A stretch of DNA of 15,230 nt from Veillonella sp. AM51-8BH (GCF_003463825.1 NZ_QSDY01000045.1:1-15230), one strand, 5' to 3'; numbered from the stretch's first letter, positions 7,051 through 13,633 are shown. A program made the numbers and translations. The notes: generated from the sequence alone by a model not told the origin.

Positions 7051-8190
7051 TTGAGTACAGTGGCTATTGTGGCCCTCGTTATTGTGGCCATCATTGCAGC
7101 ACTCATCTTGATTATCCTACTGACACCAATCACATATAGCATCGAAATTAACGGACGCTCGCCATATCGAGGCGAGGTGCGCGTCAAATGGCTGTGGCGT
7201 GTATTTTCACTGCATCTAGCGTATTTGCAGGACAAACCATTTTTTAAGGAATTATATATTTTGGGCATGCTCAAGATTGGTCCTGTGAAAGACTATGAAG
7301 AATGGCTTGAAAATCGCGTTGACGAAGAATACCAAAAAGTTGTGGACGAAGACGATGAAATGTCTCAAACAGAAGCTTTTGCGAAGGCGATGCAAGGGGG
7401 CGGACAAGGCCCTTCTGCAAGCTCTAGTGGCACTAGCTTTGAAGATTTGAAGAGCTCTCAACGTTCTGACGCTACCTTTGGTGATGAAGAATCACCAGGG
7501 GCTGGTAGATCTGAAAATCCAAATGAACGCATTGAACGTCCTGAACAAGTTTCTAAGGATATGGATGCACAGGCTCGAGCTGATCGGTATGACTCCATTC
7601 AGCAAGATCCAACATCCCATATTAAAAGCGATGACGAAACAGTGAGCCGCGTTACTTTCAACAGTGACGGTTCTATCAAGGAAAAGGTATTTACGAAGGT
7701 GAAAGACCTCAAAACGACGGTTAAACATCGTTTTGAAAAACCAGATCCAAACGATCCGGTAGCATCATTTAAGTCTAAAATTCCTACATTCTGGTTCATG
7801 AAACATGTACAAAATACAGAATTATGGCACCAGCTATTCCTTGTTTCGAAGCGATGCTATGAACACTCTAAACCACGCGATGTGGCCATAGAAGGTCGAT
7901 TTGGTATCGGTGACCCATATCGTATGGGGATTATCGCATCTATGCTGTACAGCATTTGGCCTGAACAAGCTGAGAACATCGAGCTCGATTATGTAAATTG
8001 GGCCGGTGAAGGTAGCGGCCATATTAAAGGGCGCATCATTTTAGCTGTCATGGCTTGGCATGGTACACGATTCTTGCTATCTAAACCAATGCGTTCCCTA
8101 TTGGGTGAAAGCGCTCGCGTCTTCTGGGTTAAACGGAAGGAAGCTAAGCAGTTAGAAAAGCTGAAAGCCGAACAAGGCCAAACAGCGTAA
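7051..8190 (+). CDS. DUF2953 membrane protein (YtfI-like)
   Basis: The protein is 379 aa from the TTG at 7051, which lies eight bases after AAGGAGG (7036-7042). A GTG at 7042 lies within that site and an ATG at 7045 is too close to it. A strong transmembrane helix occupies about residues 4-27. Residues 30-80 form a conserved globular start (VKWLWRVFSLHLAYL), and a long acidic, Ser-rich linker (about 85-220) is probably disordered. The DUF2953 region lies at about 245-350 (FGIGDPYRMGIIASMLYSIW). In Bacillus the homologous gene ytfI precedes ytfJ, and here too a GerW/YtfJ gene is next. The function is unknown. The linker makes this protein longer than typical members. Confidence 0.75.
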   Translation: MSTVAIVALVIVAIIAALILIILLTPITYSIEINGRSPYRGEVRVKWLWRVFSLHLAYLQDKPFFKELYILGMLKIGPVKDYEEWLENRVDEEYQKVVDEDDEMSQTEAFAKAMQGGGQGPSASSSGTSFEDLKSSQRSDATFGDEESPGAGRSENPNERIERPEQVSKDMDAQARADRYDSIQQDPTSHIKSDDETVSRVTFNSDGSIKEKVFTKVKDLKTTVKHRFEKPDPNDPVASFKSKIPTFWFMKHVQNTELWHQLFLVSKRCYEHSKPRDVAIEGRFGIGDPYRMGIIASMLYSIWPEQAENIELDYVNWAGEGSGHIKGRIILAVMAWHGTRFLLSKPMRSLLGESARVFWVKRKEAKQLEKLKAEQGQTA

Positions 8191-8345
8191 GGATATATTA
8201 AGTCAACTAAGTAAATGAGCTGTATAAAGACAATATATAAGGTCTACAAATAATGTATATGTCATATAGAAGTAAATACATAGTATAAAAACCTAAGTAT
8301 TGAACGTACAGCAATGATACTTTCACAAAAAGCGGAGGTACTGTG

Positions 8346-8723
8346 ATGGAAAACAGTAATGTAAAAGAGAATTTGGAAGTCCTATTCGAGAAATTCAAAA
8401 ATATGATTAAGGTGGAAACTGTAGTAGGCGAAGCTGTGCAAATCGGCGATACTACACTTGTTCCATTCGTAGACGTAACATTTGGTTTTGGTACTGGTAC
8501 AAACCACAACACTGCTAACAAAAATCACGAATGTGGCGGCGGTGGCGGCGGTGCCAAAATGGAACCAAGCGCTATCCTCGTTATTAAAGGCGAACGCATT
8601 GAGTTGTTCAACATTAAAGGCAACCCTTACAGCAGCAGCTTCGATCGTCTTATCGGTTTGGTGCCTGACCTCGTGTCCAAATTGAAATCCGATAAATACA
8701 TTTATTTGAACGATGAACAATAA
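8346..8723 (+). CDS. ytfJ: GerW/YtfJ-family protein
   Basis: The 125-aa protein matches the GerW (YtfJ) family: VETVVGEAVQIGDTTLVPFVDVTFGFGTG, a Gly run (CGGGGGGAK, residues 63-71), then PSAILVIKGERIELFNI and a C-terminal helix. In Bacillus the family is linked to spores and germination, yet it is widespread in non-sporulating anaerobes, where its role is unknown. The start is ATG 8346, seven bases after GGAGG (8334-8338). A GTG at 8343 is only four bases away. It sits 155 bases after the DUF2953 gene, as in the ytfI-ytfJ pair. The low-complexity Gly stretch is normal for the family. Confidence 0.85.
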   Translation: MENSNVKENLEVLFEKFKNMIKVETVVGEAVQIGDTTLVPFVDVTFGFGTGTNHNTANKNHECGGGGGGAKMEPSAILVIKGERIELFNIKGNPYSSSFDRLIGLVPDLVSKLKSDKYIYLNDEQ

Positions 8724-8739
8724 TTCGACGTCGAATTAT
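8720..8739. repeat. Perfect 20-bp palindrome over the ytfJ stop codon
   Basis: ATAATTCGACGTCGAATTAT is symmetric in every base, with no central spacer, and includes the TAA stop (8721-8723). Without a loop it is a poor RNA terminator but a good shape for a dimeric DNA-binding protein. The bases after it begin a second, separate hairpin at 8758. Confidence 0.8.
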
Positions 8740-8757
8740 AAATACTAGGTGAAAGCC

Positions 8758-8840
8758 GTAATACCCACATGTGTGCTCTGAATATGTCCGTAGCGACTGC
8801 TATTATAGCTTCAGAGTATACTTGTGGGTATTATTTTAAC
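8758..8840 (+). terminator. Large branched hairpin after ytfJ, probable terminator
   Basis: TAATACCCACA (8759-8769) pairs with TGTGGGTATTA (8823-8833). An inner stem joins CTCTGAA (8776-8782) and TTCAGAG (8810-8816), and the tip can fold as TAGC/GCTA or as GCTAT/ATAGC (8799-8809). A modest ATTATTTT tract follows. It is bigger than an ordinary terminator and may have another role as an RNA element. Confidence 0.6.
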
Positions 8841-8881
8841 TTCTATAGACTTTCATAAGCATTTCATAGGGCTTTATTATG

Positions 8882-8925
8882 CTATGTAACATAGTCTTGT
8901 GAAAGTTAGCGAGATTTGTTATAGT
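8882..8925 (+). promoter_or_regulatory. ompH promoter with upstream dyad
   Basis: TTGTGA (8897-8902) and TATAGT (8920-8925) are separated by 17 bp, a strong promoter 57 bases before the ompH start codon. Just upstream of the -35 is the dyad CTATGtaaCATAG (8882-8894), a possible activator site. The direct repeat TTTCATA occurs twice further upstream, between about 8850 and 8870. Confidence 0.7.
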
Positions 8926-8982
8926 AAAAATAGTACACTATTGGATTGTATAGTGACACTTTTATTTCGAGGAGGATTTCAG

Positions 8983-9441
8983 ATGAAATTATCTAAAAAA
9001 TTAACTACCCTAGCTATCGTTGGTGCTATGTCTGCTACTGCTGCAGTAGCAAGTGCTGCTAACATTGGCTTAGTAAATATGAGCCAAGTAGTAAATAGCT
9101 ACCCTGGCTATGGTGCATTAGATATGAAAATGCAACAAGTAGACGCTCAATACCGTCCACAAATTGAGAAAAAAGTACAAGAAATTGAAAAAATTCAAGA
9201 TCAAACTCAAGCAGAAGCTGAATTCAATAAATCCGTAGCTCCATTGCTTCAAAAAGAAAACGATGAAATCAACAAAATTGCTCAACCTATGATGCAAGCA
9301 ATTCATAATGCAGTTGAATCTATTCGCGTTGAGAAAAAAATGGATGTAGTATTGGATGATCCATACACAATCCGTGCGGCTGATGCTAACAGCAAAATCG
9401 AAAACATTACTAACGAAGTAATTAGCCGTCTTAAAAAATAA
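8983..9441 (+). CDS. OmpH/Skp-family periplasmic protein
   Basis: Skp/OmpH proteins are periplasmic chaperones that hold unfolded outer-membrane proteins. This 152-aa protein starts at ATG 8983, seven bases after GGAGG (8971-8975). The open frame extends upstream but lacks another good site. Residues 1-25 are a Sec signal peptide (MKLSKK, hydrophobic core, cleavage after ASA). The mature part begins NIGLVNMSQVVNSYPGY, the usual OmpH start, and then a charged, Gln- and Lys-rich helical region (about 45-110) forms the presumed tentacle coiled coil. The C-terminal beta segment KMDVVLDDP is conserved. It has its own promoter and terminator, so it is monocistronic. It supports a diderm envelope. 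Confidence 0.88.
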   Translation: MKLSKKLTTLAIVGAMSATAAVASAANIGLVNMSQVVNSYPGYGALDMKMQQVDAQYRPQIEKKVQEIEKIQDQTQAEAEFNKSVAPLLQKENDEINKIAQPMMQAIHNAVESIRVEKKMDVVLDDPYTIRAADANSKIENITNEVISRLKK

Positions 9442-9468
9442 TACCGGCTAAAAAAATAATATGAAATG

Positions 9469-9500
9469 GCCCCTTGTCTGATTTCAGACAAGGGGCTTTT
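9469..9500 (+). terminator. Terminator after ompH
   Basis: GCCCCTTGTCTG (9469-9480) and CAGACAAGGGGC (9485-9496) form a perfect 12-bp GC-rich stem with an ATTT loop, followed directly by TTTT. Confidence 0.93.
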
Positions 9501-9614
9501 GGATTTAAAGGACTTTTATAGTAAGATAGAGAAATATATTAACAGAAATAGTCTGTATAGAGATAAGATATTGTAGGTTACATTTATATTATCGCGTAAA
9601 CTAAGGAGAGAGAC

Positions 9615-9659
9615 TTGTCAGTTTTATATCCAATAGCTATTGCTTGTGATAATGTGTAA
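9615..9659 (+). CDS. Possible 14-codon leader ORF
   Basis: A TTG at 9615 lies five bases after the purine-rich AAGGAGAG (9603-9610) and opens a 14-residue frame (MSVLYPIAIACDNV) ending with TAA at 9657-9659. It stops 22 bases before the next gene. A strong ribosome site without a long gene suggests a leader peptide or translational coupling, but it may be chance. The composition is hydrophobic, with one Cys. I know no such peptide family. Confidence 0.25.
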   Translation: MSVLYPIAIACDNV

Positions 9660-9681
9660 GCTATTTTAGAAAGGATTTATT

Positions 9682-10068
9682 ATGAAAGATAGTATTGTGA
9701 ATGAAGTTATGGAAATGGTCGATACATTCCTTAGCTTGATTGATTTAGAGGATGAGCTTGATAGACAGTTAGCGGCAGCATATATTTTTGGAATGGTAAA
9801 TGGGACGGCTCAAAAGGAGTCCCTTACACCAGAGGATGTCCAAGACCTGATGGTCTGCATCGGTATAGATAAACTCATGTATTCAGAGGAAGCAGCTTAT
9901 GAAATGACGCAATTCGTCATTGATGCCACAGATGAAGAGTTTCACCAAACAGTAAATGCGATTATTCATAGAGGTTTAGAAGGTTATTTTTTATATTCTG
10001 ACCAAGAATTTGATGCCCTTTCAGAAGATTTTAGTGAAGTTGTTCAAGTAGTAAAAGAAGAGCTATAA
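9682..10068 (+). CDS. Unrecognised acidic 128-aa protein
   Basis: I do not firmly recognise this protein. It is 128 aa, strongly acidic (many Asp and Glu, ending VVKEEL), probably all-helical, with no signal peptide or membrane segment. The segment EEFHQTVNAIIHRGLEGYFLY (about 93-113) is the most family-like and recalls small polymorphic-toxin immunity proteins of the Imm48 kind, but that is a guess. The first part (MVDTFLSLIDLEDELDRQLAAAYIFGMVNG) looks like two packed helices. The start ATG at 9682 follows GAAAGGATTT (9669-9678). No toxin gene is adjacent. The next gene is a nitroreductase 82 bases on. Confidence 0.7.
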   Translation: MKDSIVNEVMEMVDTFLSLIDLEDELDRQLAAAYIFGMVNGTAQKESLTPEDVQDLMVCIGIDKLMYSEEAAYEMTQFVIDATDEEFHQTVNAIIHRGLEGYFLYSDQEFDALSEDFSEVVQVVKEEL

Positions 10069-10150
10069 TAGCGAATTAATATATTATAAGTAGTATATAG
10101 GTGTTTTCTTTAAAATAGATTAGCTTATTTCAATTAAGGAGTGAGATCTA

Positions 10151-10672
10151 ATGAAAGATTTTAAAGCATTAGCCACAGAGCGGTATTCCGTTAGAAAATT
10201 TGATACGAAGCCCGTTGAGCAAGAGAAGTTAGATATCTTGTTAGAGGCAGTGAGATTAGCACCTACGGCTCATAATTATCAGCCGCAACGCTTACTTGTG
10301 CTGAATACGACAGATAGTCTTAATAAACTAAAAGACTGCACTAATGGCCACTTCAATGCGCCGTTGGCGATTATTGTTTGTTATGATAATACAGTGAGTT
10401 GGAAACGGGAATACGATGATGCGGATATGGGCGTTGTAGACGCTAGTATTGTAGGTTCTCACCTCATGTTTACCGTGGCGGATATAGGTCTAGGAACAAC
10501 TTGGATTGCTCATTTTGATCCCCGTAAAGTACGAGCAGCCTATGCTTTGCCTGATAACATCATACCTGTAGCGATATTCCCAATCGGTTATCCTCATCCA
10601 GATTGCGTACCGGCACCGGGCCATACAAAACGCTTTGATGTAAGTGACTTTACAATCTATAATTCCTTTTAA
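10151..10672 (+). CDS. Small nitroreductase-family FMN protein
   Basis: The protein belongs to the nitroreductase fold, whose members use FMN and NAD(P)H to reduce nitro compounds, quinones or flavins. The true substrate cannot be told from sequence. The 173-aa protein begins FKALATERYSVRKFDTKPV, the usual N-terminal FMN phosphate-binding motif (R11, S13, R15). APTAHNYQPQRLLVL follows at about 37-51 and GLGTTWIAHF near 113-122, also typical contacts. It is short, as in the one-domain anaerobe subfamily, and has no ferredoxin domain. The ATG at 10151 follows AAGGAGTGAG (10137-10146). It is convergent with the cupin gene, with a shared terminator between. Confidence 0.88.
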   Translation: MKDFKALATERYSVRKFDTKPVEQEKLDILLEAVRLAPTAHNYQPQRLLVLNTTDSLNKLKDCTNGHFNAPLAIIVCYDNTVSWKREYDDADMGVVDASIVGSHLMFTVADIGLGTTWIAHFDPRKVRAAYALPDNIIPVAIFPIGYPHPDCVPAPGHTKRFDVSDFTIYNSF

Positions 10673-10729
10673 TTTCTTTAAAATGTAAGCTCTATAAAAT
10701 GTAAGCACTACAGAATTTAAGTAATACAA

Positions 10730-10766
10730 AAAGGGCGGTTAATCAATTACGATTAACCGCCTTTTC
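10730..10766. terminator. Bidirectional terminator between convergent genes
   Basis: GGCGGTTAATC (10734-10744) and GATTAACCGCC (10751-10761) form a perfect 11-bp stem, lengthened by a wobble and three A-T pairs. The A run on one side and TTTTC on the other allow it to stop both the nitroreductase transcript and the cupin transcript. Confidence 0.9.
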
Positions 10767-10795
10767 TAATAGTGTTTGTAGGTTCTGTTAGTATT

Positions 10796-11083
10796 TTATT
10801 CAGGTTTGTGGATAAGGTTTACTACGAATTCGCTGTCTTCTACAAGTGTTGCTTGGATGTAGTTGTCGCCGTTGAATTCTAATACTTGGCCTGGTACAAG
10901 TACGTGTTCTTCAGTTTCGTTAAGGAATACTTGTACTTTACCTTTTACTACTGTAAAGATTACATTTGCTTCTGGGTGATTGTGTTTTTCAACTTGTTCA
11001 CCAGCTTTGCCGCCTTTTTTTACGATTACATAGTTAGGACCTTGGAATAATAAACCTAATTCTTGATTAACTGTGCCTGCCAT
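10796..11083 (-). CDS. Small single-domain cupin
   Basis: This 95-aa protein is a single cupin barrel. Cupins range from metal enzymes to sugar or metabolite sensors, and this one has no clue to its substrate. The first cupin motif is seen as VEKHNHPEANVIFTVVKGKV, giving possible metal ligands H34, H36 and E38. The second motif, VPGQVLEFNGDNYIQA, lacks the usual histidine, so metal binding may be weak or absent. The start is ATG at 11083 with AGGAGG (plus 11090-11095) just upstream on the minus strand. It is monocistronic, between a bidirectional terminator and its own promoter region. Confidence 0.82.
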   Translation of the reverse strand: MAGTVNQELGLLFQGPNYVIVKKGGKAGEQVEKHNHPEANVIFTVVKGKVQVFLNETEEHVLVPGQVLEFNGDNYIQATLVEDSEFVVNLIHKPE

Positions 11084-11170
11084 AATAGACCTCCTAATTC
11101 TAGCTTTTTATGTTTTGAAGCTGACGCTATCACTTAATTAAATTAACTTGTGTAATTACCTTATGTTTAC

Positions 11171-11193
11171 ATTATAAATGATATTGCTTATCA
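11171..11193 (-). promoter_or_regulatory. Putative cupin promoter with dyad
   Basis: Read on the minus strand, a TATAAT -10 box (plus 11171-11176) lies about 88 bases before the cupin ATG. The dyad TGATAagcaaTATCA (plus 11179-11193) sits in the spacer region, where a repressor would block polymerase. No convincing -35 is seen. The sequence is vaguely Fur-like, but the match is too weak to name a regulator. Confidence 0.4.
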
Positions 11194-11254
11194 ATTCTGT
11201 GCCTATAGCTACAGTTTTGAAAGAAATATATATTAAATATAGATTTAAAATGGA

Positions 11255-11292
11255 CGCAAAAACGAACGAAAGTATTTACGTTCGTTTTTGCG
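11255..11292. repeat. 14-bp inverted repeat at the left edge of the winged-helix remnant
   Basis: CGCAAAAACGAACG (11255-11268) pairs perfectly with CGTTCGTTTTTGCG (11279-11292) around a ten-base loop. The right arm and what follows (ACGTTCGTTTTTGC, then CCGTTTT) recur in near-identical form after the ORF, at 11596-11619. The two ends of the remnant therefore carry related DNA. Confidence 0.75.
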
Positions 11293-11551
11293 CCCGTTTT
11301 ATGATATAGTATATTCGGAAAAATCGATAAGAATCATTTTACCTGTCATTGAACAAAATTTAGATAAATTAACAACTGATGAAAAGAAAATATATGATAT
11401 TCTACAATTTAAGGCTTTGCCTTCAAGAAAATTAGTAGAGTATACAGGGTTTGGAAAAACGAAGGTATTACAAATTGTTAATAAATTAGTGAACTCAGGT
11501 TTTTTAAGAAAACAAGGTATAGGACGTGGTACTACATATACTGTTAAGTAA
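11288..11551 (+). pseudogene. Truncated winged-helix protein, probable C-terminal remnant
   Basis: The frame gives 87 aa, starting at best with an unsupported TTG inside an inverted repeat. No ribosome site fits, and an in-frame stop lies upstream at 11246. After SEKSIRIILPVIEQNLDKL comes a winged helix: LTTDEKKIYDILQF, PSRKLVEYTGFGKTKVLQIV and NKLVNSGFLRKQGIGRGTTY. This resembles the C-terminal end of AlbA/Schlafen-type or RecG-like ATP-binding regulators, where a beta strand of the kind IRIILPV precedes the winged helix. The catalytic N-terminal part is absent. I therefore read it as a gene fragment left after deletion, although a free-standing small regulator remains possible. It is bracketed by related repeats and a palindrome. 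Confidence 0.6.
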
Positions 11552-11574
11552 TTGTAGAATATAAATAATAAGAT

Positions 11575-11609
11575 AAAAAGCGAACGTAAAATTTTACGTT
11601 CGCTTTTTT
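11575..11609. terminator. 34-bp perfect palindrome, bidirectional terminator
   Basis: AAAAAGCGAACGTAAAA is followed by its exact reverse complement (11575-11608). As RNA, the GC-bearing stem GCGAACGTAA folds with a short AT loop and ends in a run of six T. The A run works on the other strand. It serves both the remnant on the left and the minus-strand siroheme operon, whose last gene ends at 11666. The related sequence CTCGTTTTCGTTCG follows at 11611-11624. Confidence 0.85.
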
Positions 11610-11665
11610 GCTCGTTTTCGTTCGTTTATAGTGCCTAAACAAACAGAATGTTATGTATTTATTAA

Positions 11666-12331
11666 TTATTTTTTCTTGATTGTATATAAACGCGTGCCGT
11701 TTTCTTCAGTCGTTACAAGTTCAAAGTTTGGATCTACCGCTTTTACAAAGGCTTCGAACCATGTTTGGTACGATAATGCCATGAACTTAGGGTCAACGCC
11801 CGCTGTACGCCAGTAGCCTGCTTGTAATCTGTGATCCCCAACCCATGTGAATTCATCAGGGCTTTCAGAAACAACTTGGTCACCACCATCGCAAGGCATG
11901 CCATTTACGTAGAAGTTTTGCAACGCATTGTAAATTGCTGGAGCTGTGTGTTCTTCAAGGTTATCTTGTGCCACAACGCCACATGCTTGGCCTTGTACAG
12001 CAAACGCATCAAGAATAGCTGTTACTACGTTCACCGCTTCGTCGCCGGAGTTAGTGTCGAGCAAATCTTTGATGAAAGCTGCTTCGCGAACGGATGCAAT
12101 GTTGATTTGGTTTGACAACCAGCCATGTATATTGCCATGATCGATGATGTTTTCCAGAGGAATACTTGGGTTGATTGGCTCACCGTAAGTATCTACGGAG
12201 ATGGAGTGCAATTCCTCTGCCAAATCATCAACAACCTTAGTTGTTTTCTCTAAAATCAAGTTTTCACGCTCTACGAGCAATTGAATTTTACGATATAACC
12301 AGTAATGGATGTGACCTAAGAATGCGGACAT
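11666..12331 (-). CDS. Conserved-looking hypothetical protein coupled to the siroheme reductase
   Basis: I do not recognise this 221-aa protein. It is soluble, mostly helical, with no signal peptide or membrane helix. Notable residues are H7 and H9 (FLGHIHYWLYRKIQLLVERE), H65 and H69 (DHGNIHGW), C117, H128, and C147-D148 (GMPCDGGDQ), which could bind metal, heme or a sulfur substrate. The C-terminal part is rich in aromatics (YWRTAGVDPKFMALSYQTWF). The gene starts at plus position 12331, directly behind the reductase stop at 12333, with AAGGAG inside the end of that gene, so translation is coupled. A subunit or partner of the upstream redox protein is the natural inference. Confidence 0.8.
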   Translation of the reverse strand: MSAFLGHIHYWLYRKIQLLVERENLILEKTTKVVDDLAEELHSISVDTYGEPINPSIPLENIIDHGNIHGWLSNQINIASVREAAFIKDLLDTNSGDEAVNVVTAILDAFAVQGQACGVVAQDNLEEHTAPAIYNALQNFYVNGMPCDGGDQVVSESPDEFTWVGDHRLQAGYWRTAGVDPKFMALSYQTWFEAFVKAVDPNFELVTTEENGTRLYTIKKK

Positions 12332-12332
12332 A

Positions 12333-13289
12333 TTAAGCTCCTTTTCGTGCTGTTTCTAATTTTTGAACTAAATCGTATACATTAACACCGTGAATTTCTG
12401 CAGCTTGCCATAATGGTTCAGCCGTAGAAGATGGGCAACCAAGGCAACCCATGCCGATGCTTTGTAACACAGGTACAACATTTGGATATGTATCTACGAT
12501 ATCGCGAATGATTGTATCTGGTGTAATAGGGGCACCTTCTTCGAGGCGTGGTGCTTCTGGTTCAGGATCGTTACCATGACCAGGCAAGAACACAGCTGGT
12601 TCGTCGGATTTGCTTTCAGCTGGAGCACCTTCAAGGTCGCCTAATACAGCTGCTTTGAAAGCCTCTAAACCAATGCGGTCAATGAATTCGCCCATGCGCT
12701 CGATTTGTGCATTTTCTTTATAGTATGCAATGATACGATCTACTAATGCAAGAGCTTCTTTTTCAGTTGTTACTTCAGCGATGAGGTCGCCGATGCGTGG
12801 ATGAGCACCGCCGCTACCGCCAGCGTAAACATTCCAGCCCTCTACAGTACCTATAATACCAACATCTTTCATGCGGCTTTCAGTACAAGAGTTAAGACAA
12901 CCGGACACGCCGATTTTCATTTTGCTTGGCATTTCTTGAGACAAATATTTGCGCTCAATTTGCATGCCAAGATGTACGCTATCTTGTTTAGCACGTTTAC
13001 AGAATGTAGTACCTGGGCAGATTTTTACGCTGCGCACGCGATTAGATACAGTGTACGCTGGCTCCATGCCGAGCATTTCCCAAGCTTTATCTACGTCTTC
13101 TGCTTTCAAATTCGTAATCATAATGCGTTGGCTGCCAGTCAATTTAAGAACAGCGCCGAACTCATTCGCTACGTCGATATATTTTTGTAATTGTTCTGGT
13201 TGAATGAAACCTGCTGGAACGCGAGGTGTAATTGCATAACGGCGTTGGCCGTTTTTAATGCGTTGTAAATTTGCTGCAATTTGTGCCAT
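12333..13289 (-). CDS. Siroheme/4Fe-4S sulfite-nitrite reductase-like protein fused to DUF1858
   Basis: This 318-aa protein belongs to the siroheme sulfite/nitrite reductase superfamily, which reduces sulfite to sulfide or nitrite to ammonia. Residues 10-80 form the ferredoxin-like half (RRYAITPRVPAGFIQPEQL). Cluster and siroheme ligands lie in CPGTTFC (C91, C97) and GCLNSC (C131, C135). A Pro/Glu-rich linker (about 222-254) leads to a DUF1858 domain (about 255-312) with GMGCLGCPSS (C282, C285), as in the ScdA/hybrid-cluster N-terminal region. It is short and single-copy, like anaerobic small reductases, not the long assimilatory type. The ATG at 13289 follows AAAGGA. The substrate is undetermined. 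It is first in a two-gene operon. Confidence 0.88.
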   Translation of the reverse strand: MAQIAANLQRIKNGQRRYAITPRVPAGFIQPEQLQKYIDVANEFGAVLKLTGSQRIMITNLKAEDVDKAWEMLGMEPAYTVSNRVRSVKICPGTTFCKRAKQDSVHLGMQIERKYLSQEMPSKMKIGVSGCLNSCTESRMKDVGIIGTVEGWNVYAGGSGGAHPRIGDLIAEVTTEKEALALVDRIIAYYKENAQIERMGEFIDRIGLEAFKAAVLGDLEGAPAESKSDEPAVFLPGHGNDPEPEAPRLEEGAPITPDTIIRDIVDTYPNVVPVLQSIGMGCLGCPSSTAEPLWQAAEIHGVNVYDLVQKLETARKGA

Positions 13290-13378
13290 ATTAAATCCTT
13301 TCTCGAGCCCTCTCTGCGGAGAATAGTGGCTAAAACTACTTAGTTAATCTATGTGATTCTTTATTTGTAATCTATATA

Positions 13379-13495
13379 CGCCGTTGGGTTTTGTGAAAGC
13401 TTCGCACGTATACGAACAGCGTGATGAGATCAACTAGGCGATGCCTCATCAAAACCCGGCGTAACGATCAGTACGGGTATTAAATACTGACCTGA
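13379..13495 (-). ncRNA. Structured leader RNA candidate of the siroheme operon
   Basis: On the minus strand, 12 base pairs close a large domain. CGCC and GGGTTTTG (plus 13461-13450) pair with CAAAACCC and GGCG (plus 13393-13379) around an AAC bulge. Inside, ATGAG/CTCAT (plus 13445-13449 with 13424-13428) and GCTTCG/CGAA-GC (plus 13399-13404 with 13413-13420) would make a three-way junction. A 6-bp hairpin, TCAGTA/TACTGA (plus 13468-13473 with 13485-13490), precedes it at the 5' end. The domain ends 90 bases before the reductase start, with no terminator between. I see no S-box, T-box, TPP, FMN or cobalamin signature. A metabolite- or redox-sensing leader is a guess. Confidence 0.45.
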
Positions 13496-13502
13496 TGTTC
13501 CT

Positions 13503-13508
13503 AGTATA
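13503..13508 (-). promoter_or_regulatory. Putative -10 box of the siroheme operon
   Basis: TATACT on the minus strand is placed so that transcription would start near 13495, at the foot of the structured leader. The matching -35 region is weak (CATTAT at 17 bp). The remaining bases of the 13290-13673 gap are AT-rich without coding potential. Confidence 0.4.
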
Positions 13509-13601
13509 AACTATTTTAACACGTAATAATGTAACCTAAGCTACAAAAATGAAAAATTTCAATATTAATTATTAATAGCATATATGATTATAGGGGATAC
13601 T

Positions 13602-13617
13602 GTTTTCACGTGAAACA
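13602..13617. promoter_or_regulatory. Near-match to parS upstream of sfsA
   Basis: GTTTTCACGTGAAACA matches the parS consensus at 14 of 16 positions, with a perfect right half and the 12-bp palindrome TTTCACGTGAAA intact. It is intergenic and 17-22 bases upstream of the sfsA -10 box, so a bound protein would cover the -35 region. It may be a second, weaker ParB site or an operator for another protein. Confidence 0.55.
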
Positions 13618-13633
13618 TTTTGGCCACTTATCG

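Noticed and set aside
8899..8982. N-terminal extension of the OmpH-like protein
   Set aside because: It overlaps the promoter, and the signal peptide starts naturally at 8983 with a good ribosome site.
12801..13190. 129-codon plus-strand frame opposite the siroheme reductase
   Set aside because: Shadow of a conserved gene on the other strand, without supporting signals.
13379..13495. S-box, T-box or cobalamin riboswitch in the siroheme leader
   Set aside because: None of the conserved core sequences of these classes is present on either strand.
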